DNA from: Stenogyne calaminthoides
Taxonomy: Eukaryota > Streptophyta > Magnoliopsida > Lamiales > Lamiaceae
DNA: 64,000 nucleotides
Assembly (NCBI GenBank): GCA_037126765.1
Contig: JBBCBC010000031.1
Coordinates: 10,921,638-10,985,637, forward strand
Direction of reading: 5' to 3'
In this document: positions 11,451 through 22,282 of the stretch, piece by piece
Layout of the letters: each line of letters starts with the position of its first letter
Position numbering within the stretch: position 1 is the first letter of the stretch
The notes under the pieces: model-generated
What the model was told of the DNA's origin: nothing
Database searches by the model: none
The model's input: the letters and a program-made list of their open reading frames with translations, nothing else
Translations under genes and position numbers: made by a program

Positions 11451-13289
11451 TGTTGGGGTTATACTGGAAAGTATGCTTTTACTTTGTATAACCAAGTGAA
11501 TTTTCATCTTATTTATTTGAAATAAATTATTTATCACTAATGCTTTAAATATCATTGAATGTTACATATATTTACTGCATAACTGTTCAATAAATAGTAC
11601 GTGTTACATTGTAGTTAATTTAGTGATATCAAATCACATAAGATTAAATTAAAGTCCCTTGTAACTAAAAGTACGATATTCACGACCTATATGGAAATGA
11701 ACAATCCATCGTGAAAGGTTGAAGTGTAAGGCTCAGATTGGATTGTCTTGACCAAGAGATAACATTAGTGCATGACTGATGCACTGAATAGGACCTACAG
11801 GAGGATAAATTCTTCAGCACTGAACTGGAAAGAATTAGACCTCAGTGGTTCGTTATTTCTTAATCTCCGTTCCTTAAATAGGATCACATGTGATTAGTAA
11901 CTATTGGTTTGACTTATCATGGGTAGAGAATCAACGAGATTCAATACCTTATATCTTGGGCAATATTATTGGTCACATGCGATTGCTAAGATTTAATACG
12001 AAGAATCGTGTGCAAGTACGCTTGTTCGATTTGCCCCCTTGGGAGGTTCATAAGATTTATCATACCAAATCTTGCAAGTGGAACTAGTTTCCGGTATGGA
12101 TAATAATGTTGAATCGTTCCTTGACCAAGGACAAAAAGATATTAATTAATGGAAAGCTATTTCAGTGGCTTGAATTAATTAATGGACTAGATAATCTTAA
12201 ACGCGGGAAATAATAACCGGGAGCCATATTAACAGTAATATGGGTTAAGATGGATAGTGCAATATTAATTGTGTAGTGGGATTAATTAATATTTATGGGC
12301 TTGAATAATATTGTGGCTCAATATTGATAATTCAAGATCCATTGGAAGGTCCAATCTTAATTCTCCTAAAGGCCCCTCAAGTAGCCCAAACATAAAGTCC
12401 AATAACTGAAAAGGTGTTTAAAAATAAAATAAATTATGTTGCCTATTTTTCCTAAAAAAAAATAGTAAATAAAAGAAGGAGAAAGATTTTCTTTGAATTT
12501 TGTTATGGAATGAAGATAAGTATTCTTGGAATACAAGATTATCTCATTAAATTTTAGAAATCTCCCACTTGGTTATTTACTATGAAATTTTCGAAAATTT
12601 TGAATAATTAAGATAAAGAAAGATTTTCTTGATTTTCTTGAAAAGATATTATGGAAGATATGTATTCTTGCAATACAAGTATATCTCATAAATTCAAGAA
12701 GATCCAAATCTTGGTTTCTTTTCTCTTAAAATTTCAAAATATCCCATAACAAGAGGAGTTGGGATTTTTGTGGAATATTTTAATTATGGAGAAAAGAATA
12801 TATGAGATATATTCAAGATTTTTTGGAGATCAAGAAAAAAAAATTCCCATATTAATTTTATCCCAAAATTTCGACCAACCCCCCCTCTATAAATAGGGGA
12901 TGATTCTTTATCCCCAGCTGCAATTCCATGTGTTGGAAAACTTATAAATCCACAAAGGTGGTGCAACAAATAATTTATTTTTCCTTTTGTTAATTGTTCG
13001 TGAGTTTCCTTCCACCGTATTGACGAGCAAGGACTTGGGAATACTTGGAAAGGCTTTTTGGTGTGTTCGTGCCAACGGAGTCCATTGCCATTCCAAACAG
13101 GTTAGTTCACGTAAACCCGTAGCAATTCCGCATGCGTAGGATTTATGTGAGTTTGTTTATATGCATGATTTGTTGTTGAATTATTATTTGAATTAATATA
13201 GGATTAATTCATGCTAGTAATAATTGTTAGAATTAAATTTGTATTTAAATATTCATCCCGAATAGATCCGGACAATTAATTCCCCAACA
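11451..13289 (+). repeat. 3' LTR of copia B
   Basis: 1839-bp counterpart of the 5' LTR, with TATA box TATAAATAGGGG at about 12888-12899. Several indels separate it from the 5' copy, for example around 12445-12470. Confidence 0.95.
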
Positions 13290-13940
13290 GTCTATAATAA
13301 GACTATACGAACATCATGGTTAAAAACATCACTATAACAAGTAGTGAGATACACACGAACCTTTTACAAGATCCTAAAAGGTGTAGTGAAAAACCACACA
13401 CCAAAAATCAATCTATTCGAACAAGTAACTAGTGATCTTATTCAACCTAAAACTTGATCTACTAAGACAAACACAATACTGATGGGAAATGTTGGTATAC
13501 ACTCGACCAGTACAAATAGACATAGAATCGACCCTCACACTCCACTCACGGTTGTGTCTCGGATGCTACTCTCTTAAGTTTGGAGTAGAGCAAATGGGAT
13601 TTCACTTTAACTCAAACTTGAATGTTGACCAATGCAGTCTATTTATAGACAATCGGACCAACTGCATTGTCATATCCACTTGGTGTGGATAGCCTTGAAG
13701 ATCTCCTCCACTATCTCCATGATCTTGGTGTAACCACCCATGATCTTTCTATTCTTACTCCATCAGTGCAACCGCTTGACAATATCCGAAATTGTCTTCA
13801 ACCTGCAATGTAGGAAACATAGAAAAATACATCTAATAAAACGGAGTCAGTTTTAGGAGAAAGGGAAAATTTAAGATGTTGTGCAGAATGTTGTCCAACA
13901 TCTGGAACAACATACGTGCAACATCAACAATAACAATTGT
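13290..13940 (-). repeat. Remainder of the copia A 5' LTR or leader
   Basis: It directly continues 3971 across the copia B insertion (the duplicated GTCTA is at 13290-13294). On the minus strand a TATA box (TATAAATAGACT) lies near 13638-13650, consistent with an LTR promoter driving copia A. The outer LTR edge is uncertain; a TGTTG on the minus strand near 13938 is a candidate. Confidence 0.6.
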
Positions 13941-14014
13941 GCCTTGTCTTGTATTTGAAATTTTTCATAAATTTATGACTTTACAATCCTCCATTTGTAA
14001 AATAATTTTGGGAC

Positions 14015-14247
14015 CGTAAGAAGAGAAGAAATTGAAGAGAAGTAATTGATTAATTTCACCGTGATTATTGAGAAAAAATATTCCACTATATATAGTGTGA
14101 TTACAACACTTTACAAGGTAAGGATCACAACATTAATTACAATTAATTTACATTAATTAAAAACTAAATGCACCAAATCAAGGTTAACTAGAGTTGATTT
14201 GGTCTCTAGAATATTCTATTTATTGATCTCCAAAATATTCTATAATA
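14015..14247 (-). repeat. 3' LTR of copia C
   Basis: It is a close copy of 18873-19104. On the minus strand it starts TATTATAGAATATT and has a TATATATAG box near 14085-14098. The purine tract TTGAGGGAGG (minus) adjoins it at 14248-14257. Confidence 0.85.
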
Positions 14248-14368
14248 CCTCCCTCAAGTGAAGTGTGGGATTTTCTTAAACACAAAGCTTGGAACATAAA
14301 AATTCGAAGGAAGTCCGGGGAAGACTCTTGGTGAAAATATCTGCGACCTGAAGTTTGGATGGGACGAA

Positions 14369-17300
14369 CTAAGTGGTCAACTTCTGACCAGCAACGAGCT
14401 CTCTTATGAAATGACAATCTATATCGATGTGCTTGGCTCGTTTGTGTGCAACTGGATTTTGACTCCAGAACAAGGCACTCTTGTTATCACAGAGTAGTAC
14501 AGGTCGCGAAGGGGGTAGTGCATGTAGCTCACGAAGAAGATGAGTGAGCCAAACCATTTCTTGTGCAATGGTGGCAAGTGCACGATATTCACTCTCACAG
14601 CTCGATCAAGCAACAATTGGCTGCTTTTTGGCACTCCAAGAGACGAGATTACCTCCTAAGAATATGGAGTAGCCATATTTGGAATGTCTCGTGTCCACAC
14701 AACGGGCCCAGTCCACATCTGAATATCCAAGAAGCGAGTAATCAGAGGAAGAGGATAATTTTAGGCCGTAATTGATGGTGTCTTTTACATAGCGGAGAAT
14801 TCGCTTGACAGCCAAAAAATGATCATTGGTCGGACGTTGAAGGAACTGGCTGACATGGTTGACAACATAGGACAGGTTCAGACGAGTGATGGTAAGGTAT
14901 TGAAGAGAACCCACCAGAGAGCAATAAAGTGTTGGACCCGTATAGTGGTCACCAGTGCTGACTAGAGAATCACCAACAGCTAGTGGAGTGGAGATAGGCT
15001 TTGACTCGAGGAGAGAAGCCCTGGTGAGTATGTCATGGGCGTACTTGGCCTGACCCAGGAAAAGGCCATCAGTGGTGTGAGAAATTTTGAGACCGAGAAA
15101 GTAACTGAGTGAACCGAGATCCTTGACAGCGAACTCTTTGTCGACACGTTTAATAAGAGCCTACAAAACAAATTTGTTACTTCCAGTGATAATAATATCA
15201 TCAACGTATAAGAGTAAGAAAATGGTGCAGTCGGGACAGTGTAAGAAGAAAAGTGAGGTGTCAGCCCTGCTACGAGTAAAACCAATGGAAATGAGAAAAA
15301 AACTGAAACGATCAAACTAGGCGGGGAGCTTGACGAAGGCTATAAAGAGCCTTTTTGAGCTTGCACACATGGTTCGGAAAACGAGGGTCAATGAACCCTG
15401 GAGGTTGAACCATAAGAACCGGTTTGTCGGGTACGCCATGCAAAAAAATGTTGTTGACATCTAGTTGATGCAAGGGCCAACGACGTTGAACAACAATTGC
15501 CAAAATAACACGAACTGTAGCTGCTCGAACAAACGGGTTGAATGTATGAGAAAAATCAAAACTGGGTATTTGAGTAAATCCCTGGGCGACTATACGGGCC
15601 TTATATCGCTCAAAAGTGCCATCGGATTTGAACTTGGAACGAAACACCCATTTCGAACCAACTATGTTACCATTCAGAGGGACCGGAACGAGTTCCCACG
15701 TGTTGTTGGAGTGAAGAGCATCCATCTCCTTACGCATGGCAGGGAGGCAATGGGGAACTTTGATGGCGGATTTGAAGCCTTTAGGTTCCTGATTCAAGGA
15801 CAAAGAAGACAACAAAGCAGTAGAAGACATGTCTACAAAATACTTTGGCTTAACAATTCCAGATTTAGCACGAGTTTGCATAGGATGGGAATTAAGCAAA
15901 GGGTTAGAAGGACCTGATGCAACACTGGGATTTGGTAGAGAGGATGATGACGCTAATGTGGAACCAGGTTGAGTAACATCTTCTAGGTTATCATCAACAG
16001 GGGCTTCAGGGGAAGTATAAACAACATGGGGCTTTTCAGCCATAGAACTCGGAAGAGTAGCCGTGGGATGTGAGGTGGAGTCGAGACACGGGCCACAGGG
16101 AATAGGAGTGGATGCTACTAGGGACGGTGATGTATTTTTTAGCATAACGGGTGTTATTTGAACTCGTGGCTCAAGAAAACGAGAAAACTCAAGATAAAAA
16201 CGAGGAAGTAGTATTAGCAAAGGGAAAACAAAACTCGTCAAATTGAGCATGGCGAGTAATGTAAACATGTGAGGCGACAGGATCAAAACACTTAAAACCC
16301 TTATGCATGCTACTATAACCTAAGAAAATGCAACGCTGACTACGAGGAGCCCGTTTATTCGGAGCATAATTACGTAGGTAAGGATAAACACGACAACCAA
16401 AAACTTTAAAATTTGCATAAGTGAGGGCACAACTAAACAACAATTCAAAGGGAGATTTGTTATCAAGTAATGGTGAAGGCAACCGATTTATAGTATAAAT
16501 AACCGTGGTGAACGCATCAATCCAGTAAGTAACAGGTGCATGAGCATGAAAAACATGGATAAGCCGGTTTCAGTTATACGATGATGTTTGCGCTCAGCGC
16601 GACCATTTTGTTGAGGAATGTATGGACAAGAAAAATAATGCAAGACACCATGTTCCGCAAAAAAATCACAAACATTGGAATTAGTAAATTCGGTTCCACC
16701 ATCACTTTGAAAAACTTTAATCAAAGTGTTGAATTGATTGCACACAAGATAGGCAAAACCTTAAAGGCACATCGAAAAATTCAGACTTGGCATATAGGGG
16801 ATAAAGCCACGAAAAAAAGGAATAATCATCCACAAAAAGAGCATAATAACGAAAACCATTATGAGAATTAACAGGGGTAGGGCCCCATAAATCGCAATGC
16901 ACTAAATCCAACACACTTAAAGCATGTTTCTCATTTAAAGAAAAAGATAAGCGTTTACTTTTCGCTAATTGAAAAGAAGAACAAACAGTGGGTTTTGGCA
17001 ACACAGAGGTAACAACCAAGTGATCCAATTTATTAAGCAACTGAATAACGGAAATAGAAATGTGTCCTAATCGATTATGCCACAACTCAAAAGACGATTT
17101 AGACACACTAGAATATAAAGCAACAAGCAGAGTAGAGGAGCCATGTTCCAAAACATAAAGGCGGACTTTACATCGGCCCTTTGCCAGTATCTCTTCTTTC
17201 GCCCGAGTTTGAATCACAAAAGAGTCATTAGAGAACACAACATCAACAGGTAAATCCATGGTTAATTTACTTATATAAAGCAAGTTTTTAGTGATATGAG

Positions 17301-18780
17301 GAATGACAAGAACGTCTAGCAAAAGCAAATTATTATTGACGAACTTAGAACCTAAATGCGAAATAGGTAAAACATCACCGTTACCAACGATGACACGACC
17401 AGTACCAGTATATGGCTCAAAGTTGTCAAGATCGTTTGTAGAAGACGTCATGTGGACGCGACCAAAGTATCCCGTGCAATCGAAATTTGAACCGGTTGGG
17501 AGAGCGGTCGGTGGGCTTCAAAGGCTTGGGCAAGATTCGCCACTTGAGAACTGGAACCACGATCGTATCAAGACGGACAATGGTTAGCATAATGGGGGCC
17601 TCGTCAGATTTGGCACTTCGGAGTGTAGGTTTTCTTATTTTGAGAACCTGCATGATTTCCATTAGGCTGCGTTTATTTTGGGATTTAAGTGTGCGGAGCA
17701 AGTCAAGGTTTCAGAATCCAGGAATTTAAAATCCTTGATAAATAGTAAATATATGTGTTTATTTTGGGATTTGAGTAGAGTGAGATTTAACTTTATGTCA
17801 AATCTGTTTAATAATAATTGATATTGTATTATTATATTATATTGAGAAGAGTAATAAAGTGTATAAAAGTGTGATGTATTGAGAAGAGTAATAATAAGAT
17901 ATTTGTAGGTGTGGATGGAATGTAGAATTTGAAAACCAAATTCTAAATTTCAAACTCGTATGAGATGGGGAGCGCATAGTCCTAAGTCCATCTGTGTGAG
18001 TCTCAAAACAAACGCAGCCTTAGGGTTACTAGGAAATGAGGAACCACCATTCTTATTACCTAAACCCGGATCGCCACGACCACGCCCACCGGAGAAAGAG
18101 CCGGACTGCCTCGAGCTATCACCATATCCGCGATCTCCGCCCAAATTTCAGTCGGCAAAGAAAGCAGCCGGAGCAGGGACTTGGGGCGCCATCACTCGGT
18201 CATTGAGTTCATAAGTGCGGGCCTACTGGAGGAGATAGTTGAAACTAAGTTGAGGGAGAAGTGTCATACGTAAATCAGCGAAGGCCCGGAAATTGGGGCC
18301 AAGTACCCGAAGGAACCAGTGGCCCTTGTCCACGTCGGAAACAGGGTGGCCGATCGCGGCTAGTTGGTCGCACAACCCCTTGAAGTTGCGACCGTATTCA
18401 GCAACGGTGGAAGAACCGCGTTTCAAAAACTGCAACTCATCTCTGAGACGGCGAGGCGTGGCTGGAGGCGTGCTCGAGTGTGACCCAGACGTCGCGAGCT
18501 TTGGTGAGGCCGACGACCTCGACCATGGATTCTTCAGTGAGGGAGGAAATGAGAAGGCTAAGGACACGATTGTGACGCTTGTGCCAGAGATCATAGTCTG
18601 GGTTGGGAACATCTTTATCAGCAGCGTCCTTGATGGTAGGGGAGGGCTCAACGGCGCTGCCATCAGTGAACCAAAGGAGGTTGTCGCACTAGACTTGCGA
18701 TTGGAGGAGGTGAGTTTTATGACCATATGAATAAGAGTGGCAAGAGGGATGAAATCGGACGAGATCGTAGCGGTGGCCAT
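14369..18780 (-). pseudogene. Copia C gag-pol, frameshifted and interrupted
   Basis: Reading on the minus strand from ATG 18780, a Gag (about 18780-18223) carries the FLRVLGPNFRAF block of the UBN2/retrotran_gag type. A Gly-rich stretch (18144-18020) is then split from the nucleocapsid by the MITE. The zinc knuckle reads KCQI-stop-RGPHYANHC. The protease DT-G region at about 17470 straddles a frame change. GAG-pre-integrase (LWHNRLGHIS) and integrase (VHCDLWGPTPVNS, then PYIPQQNGRAERKHH) follow at 17150-16580. Reverse transcriptase (SKWVFRSKFKSDGTFE, HQLDVNNIFLHG) lies at 15750-15330 and RNase H (GYSDVDWARCVDTR) at 14914-14370. At least five frame changes make it inactive. Confidence 0.9.
17665..18019 (+). 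mobile_element. Tourist-like (PIF/Harbinger) MITE inside copia C
   Basis: A 355-bp insertion has inverted ends GGCTGCGTTTATTTTGGGA and TCTCAAAACAAACGCAGCC and a target duplication TTA (17662-17664 and 18020-18022). It has no coding capacity. It separates two parts of the copia C gag and so is younger than C. A related, damaged copy is at 57326-57700. Confidence 0.92.
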
Positions 18781-18860
18781 GGAAGAGATTGGTGAAAACG
18801 TGGAGGAGAAAGAAGAAGATAGGTGGCGGCGAGTAGGAGGGTTAAGGTTTTAATGTGTGA

Positions 18861-18872
18861 CTGGTGATACCA
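18861..18872 (-). other. Primer binding site of copia C
   Basis: On the minus strand it reads TGGTATCACCAG, beginning right after the 5' LTR. This is the tRNA-Met site with changes in its 3' half. Confidence 0.75.
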
Positions 18873-19104
18873 TGTAACAAGAGAAGAAATTGAAGAGAAG
18901 GAATTGATTAATTTCATGTGAATGGTGAGGAAAAATACTCCACTATATATTGTGTGATTACAACACTTTACAAGCTAAGGATCACAACATTAATTACAAT
19001 TAATTTACATTAATTACAAACTAAATGCACCAAATCAAGGTTGATCAGAGTTGATTTGGTCTCTAGAATATTCTATTTCTTGATCTCCAGAATATTCTCT
19101 AATA
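18873..19104 (-). repeat. 5' LTR of copia C
   Basis: Near-identical to 14015-14247. It ends GTTACA on the minus strand immediately before the primer site. Confidence 0.85.
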
Positions 19105-19559
19105 ATGACAAATTCTTTTTTGTTCTATATTTATAATTCAAAAGATAGCAAATGGGTCGAGCGACCTACTAAGATGTATAGATATTAATGTAGTAAGAAT
19201 AAAAATTGCATAAAAGAAAAAAAAAATATATTAAATACATTTTTAGTACTTACCTCAAATAATAGTGGGATTTAAATCGATTTGGTCCATAACTTTGAAA
19301 TTTTATTGAAATAATTCAGTATATATCGCGTGTTTCAATTTAAGTCAGTATGTTTTCAATTTGTGCCAATTTAGTCCCCTTCCACGCACGGGAGGCAGTC
19401 AAACTAGTAAAACGACGTCGTTTTTTGGGGGTGTTTTTTTGCACGCGCCTAATTTCGATCGAACGCCGACCAGATCGATTCGGATGGCGCCAAGACGCAC
19501 ACGTATGTATTTTGCCAATTAAAAAAATGAAAAAAGAAAATAAAATTAATTTTAAATGG

Positions 19560-19700
19560 AGCGCCTTCAATTCCTCCACCCACGGCGTGGCATAGCCGCC
19601 CCAATCCTCGCTGATTAGGTTAAACATGGCGGCGCGTGGCTTCCCCTTGAGCTTCAGCGACCCGATCAATTCCTCCACCCACGGCGTAGCAGAAGGCAAT
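19560..19700 (-). other. Possible second captured segment with a duplicated 24-26-bp motif
   Basis: It lies downstream of the captured gene in the same MULE. The minus frame contains ATPWVEEL twice, about 100 bp apart (19570-19594 and 19669-19693). Between the copies is the stretch KGKPRAAMFNLISEDWGGY. It is GC-rich compared with the flanks. It looks like exon-derived DNA, but I do not recognise the source. Confidence 0.4.
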
Positions 19701-19760
19701 CGTGACGTGCTTGCGTAATTTTGTTAAATCTTAAACAATTTTGTTACAATTGACACAGTA

Positions 19761-20249
19761 TTACACAATCAACAACGCCAAATCGAATACATATCCTCGA
19801 TAATCAAACCTCAAATCCAAATCTACGAGGGAAACCGCCTTCACCGCCGATTTCATCGAAGCAGTGGCGGAATTCACAGCAGCTTCGATGTACTTTCTCG
19901 AAGCACAAGTTGCGGCTTTCTCCAAATTCTTCCCCAATTTCCGAGCGCTCTCCGCCAAATTAACCAGGCTATCGTGCTCCGCTTTGCAAATCGAGTTCAT
20001 TTCCTCTTCGAAGCTTCGGAATTCAGCCATGGCGCTTTCCATGACGGAATCGAGATACTCCTCCTCTTCTTCCATGGAATCGACGGCCTCTTGTTCTTCG
20101 ATTTGGCTCTCGAGCTCGAGATTAGCCCAGGCCCTGTAGGCCTCGATCTCGAAGAGCTTCATAAGGTTTTCGATGGTGGAAGGATCGAAGCTCTTGTCGC
20201 GGAGGGCTTCATCGGAGAAGAATGTGAATTCAGAAATTAGGGCTTCCAT
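19761..20249 (-). CDS. Conserved plant coiled-coil protein inside a MULE
   Basis: An intact single-exon frame of 162 residues starts MEALISEFTFFSDEALRDK and is strongly acidic and helical. Glu-rich stretches (for example EEEEEYLDSVMESAMAEF, about residues 58-75) alternate with Ala/Ser/Lys-rich helices up to about residue 140, suggesting a coiled coil. There is no signal peptide or enzyme motif. I recall similar uncharacterised proteins in other plants, but cannot name a function. The last ~20 residues (from about LVDLDLRFDY) change to a hydrophobic tail ending FDLALLIV. That could be novel sequence added at the capture junction. A CT-rich stretch (20250-20275) precedes the ATG. Whether this copy is transcribed cannot be told from sequence. 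Confidence 0.75.
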   Translation of the reverse strand: MEALISEFTFFSDEALRDKSFDPSTIENLMKLFEIEAYRAWANLELESQIEEQEAVDSMEEEEEYLDSVMESAMAEFRSFEEEMNSICKAEHDSLVNLAESARKLGKNLEKAATCASRKYIEAAVNSATASMKSAVKAVSLVDLDLRFDYRGYVFDLALLIV

Positions 20250-20508
20250 TTTCCCCCTTTTCCTCTTTCTGATTTGATAGTGATTTTAATTTTATTTTAT
20301 CATTTTTTTAATTTAAAAAATACACTGGCGTGTAATTCAAATCGATGGTCGGATTTTCCGATCGAAATCGGTTTGTATTAAAAAAAAATTTTAATACTAA
20401 ATCGACACAAATTAAAAAACATGAGATTAAATTAATGATATATACGGGACCATTTCAATAAAAGTCCAAAGTTATGAGGACAAAATCGATTTAAATCCCA
20501 ATAATAGT

Positions 20509-21059
20509 CGAATTAAAACATTTATAACTCGAATGAATTAGTTGGGTACTGATTTATTTAAAACTTTTTCACTTTCATTTTTCTTCTACCGACAGTATTT
20601 TTTCTTATATGAGGAAGGTTCACCTGCATTCATCAATAGTCCAATTTATTGACCTATATTGACTTTGGTCAAAATAAAACATTATTTATATTTATTAACT
20701 CCTGATTATAGTACTCATATGATTTTTTATTTTTTATTTTTTGTCTGTCCGGCACACAGGCTGAGCCTATTGATTGATTTCCATAAATTGCCAATAAGTG
20801 ACTCCAAACTGAATTCAGTTATGAATAAATGCCTGAATGTTCTCATACACAATTACACATGTATATATATGTGCACAGATATCTTACGATCGATTATCTC
20901 CTATGAAATATGCAAATTAATAAATTAATTGAAGATCAAATTTAATTAGGTAATAGTAATTGAAGAAATATTAATAATTAAACTTTAATTCATCACCCAT
21001 TCCGTTTTAACATAACTTTGTATTTAGGTAAAAAAAAACATCATGTCTAAATTTCTAAT

Positions 21060-21100
<41 letters not shown>

Positions 21101-22282
21101 CAGAATATCTCTACCACCTACCGACACTGAAATTTGTATTTTGTCCTTCACCTGTCTTGCTACGATAGTGTCAGATATATGTACACCTTCTATTTTTCCT
21201 GAATTTAAATTGAGACATAATAACCTTTTCAAATTATATAAACTTCTTTAATATGTAAGCTGGTTTACATATATACTTTGAAAATGAATAATTCATTCAA
21301 AAGTATCAGTAGATTTTCTAAACCAAAAATTAAAAAATTATGTAAGCTGTTTTTTCGTTACATCGATTTATATGAGATCTCAAACCAAAAACTGAACGGA
21401 ATTTTCTAAATGAAAATCTTTTTTTTTTGCTGAAAAATCAACAAAACATAAGAAAAGAGAAATCAAATATCAGTAGGTTTTCTTCTTTTAACGGAGTATT
21501 GCATTAACACAGCTCCCTCCAAATAAAGTGCAAATGAACATTGGCTGAAATGCAATATAACCCGCCATAACCCTACTAATTCAAATTAACAAATAATTCT
21601 CGTCCATTTAATTAAGAGTATCACTCATGTAAATCAGGTTTATACATAAACTCTATCACTATTATGTACAAAAATTATTATTGTTATACACAAAAAAAAA
21701 AATTTAAAAATATAAATCAATTTTTAAACCGTGATAGTTTTTGTGCATAACAATGATAATTTTTATCCATAACAATGATAATTTTTATACATAACGGTGA
21801 CTAAAAAAATCGAGTTTACAGTGAACTCAGATTCATACATTTTTTTGTCGTTAATTAATTATATTTACCCCTATATATATTTAAACCAATATCAAAATTT
21901 CAATTAAAACTGACAGTCGACACTCGTTAATTTGTGTAAATTATGAACATAAAGAGACAAAAAAAAAAAAAAGCCTCAAATGTTTTTCTTGATTCCCTTC
22001 AAAGAAAATCACGGGATGAAAAAACCAAAAAAGTACACATAATCCAGATACTTTAATCAACATATATAGATAGATCACATTGTAAAATCACATAATAGTA
22101 AAATATCTATAAATAAAACTAAATTAACTTACATCACTAAAAATACATTCTTAATTACCTCATAATAAACAAAACTATGCATCTACCCTACGAAAATTAA
22201 AAATTCGAATAGAGTTAATTTAAAAAAAAAACAAAAACCTGACTAATTTACTGCAGTACCCCTCTCTCTCTCTTCTCTCTCT
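20509..22282. other. Intergenic, AT-rich
   Basis: No gene is supported. It contains an (AT)16 run at 21065-21096 and a degenerate dispersed repeat (21608-21845) with repeated 'tttttatacataac' motifs, also seen at 41340-41565. A TC-rich run at 22259-22286 ends near the stop codon of the trihelix gene. Confidence 0.7.
21065..21096. repeat. (AT)16 microsatellite
   Basis: Uninterrupted alternating AT run. Confidence 0.95.

Larger units (their letters stand above)
3972..13289 (+). mobile_element. Complete Ty1/copia retrotransposon B
   Basis: A 9.3-kb element has LTRs at 3972-5839 and 11451-13289, both starting TGTTGGGG and ending CCCCAACA. It has a primer site, a ~1.5-kb leader, a gag-pol in copia order (Gag, protease, integrase, reverse transcriptase, RNase H) and a purine tract before the 3' LTR. 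The 5-bp target duplication GTCTA is present at 3967-3971 and 13290-13294. Joining the flanks restores the LTR or leader of copia A, so B inserted into A. LTRs differ by substitutions and small indels, and gag-pol carries stops and frameshifts, so it is an old, inactive copy. Confidence 0.95.
14015..19104 (-). mobile_element. Ty1/copia retrotransposon C with short LTRs
   Basis: A 5.1-kb element on the minus strand has ~232-bp LTRs (14015-14247 and 18873-19104), a tRNA-Met-type primer site, a purine tract and a decayed gag-pol in copia order. LTR ends are not the canonical TG..CA on both sides. The flanks GGGAC and ATGAC match in only three of five bases, so the target duplication has decayed. 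A Tourist-type MITE at 17665-18019 interrupts the gag/nucleocapsid part. Confidence 0.9.
19267..20499. mobile_element. Mutator-like element carrying a gene (Pack-MULE candidate)
   Basis: The ends are inverted repeats: GGGATTTAAATCGATTT is identical for 17 bp at both termini, and similarity extends inward for roughly 110 bp with mismatches. A perfect 9-bp duplication, AATAATAGT, flanks it at 19258-19266 and 20500-20508, the size made by Mutator-family transposases. There is no transposase inside. The interior holds an intact 162-codon gene on the minus strand (20249-19761) and a second segment (19560-19700) with host-like codon use. This is the structure of a Pack-MULE that picked up genomic sequence. 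Confidence 0.88.

Noticed and set aside
15465..15917. 150-codon plus-strand frame
   Set aside because: Antisense shadow of the copia C reverse transcriptase.
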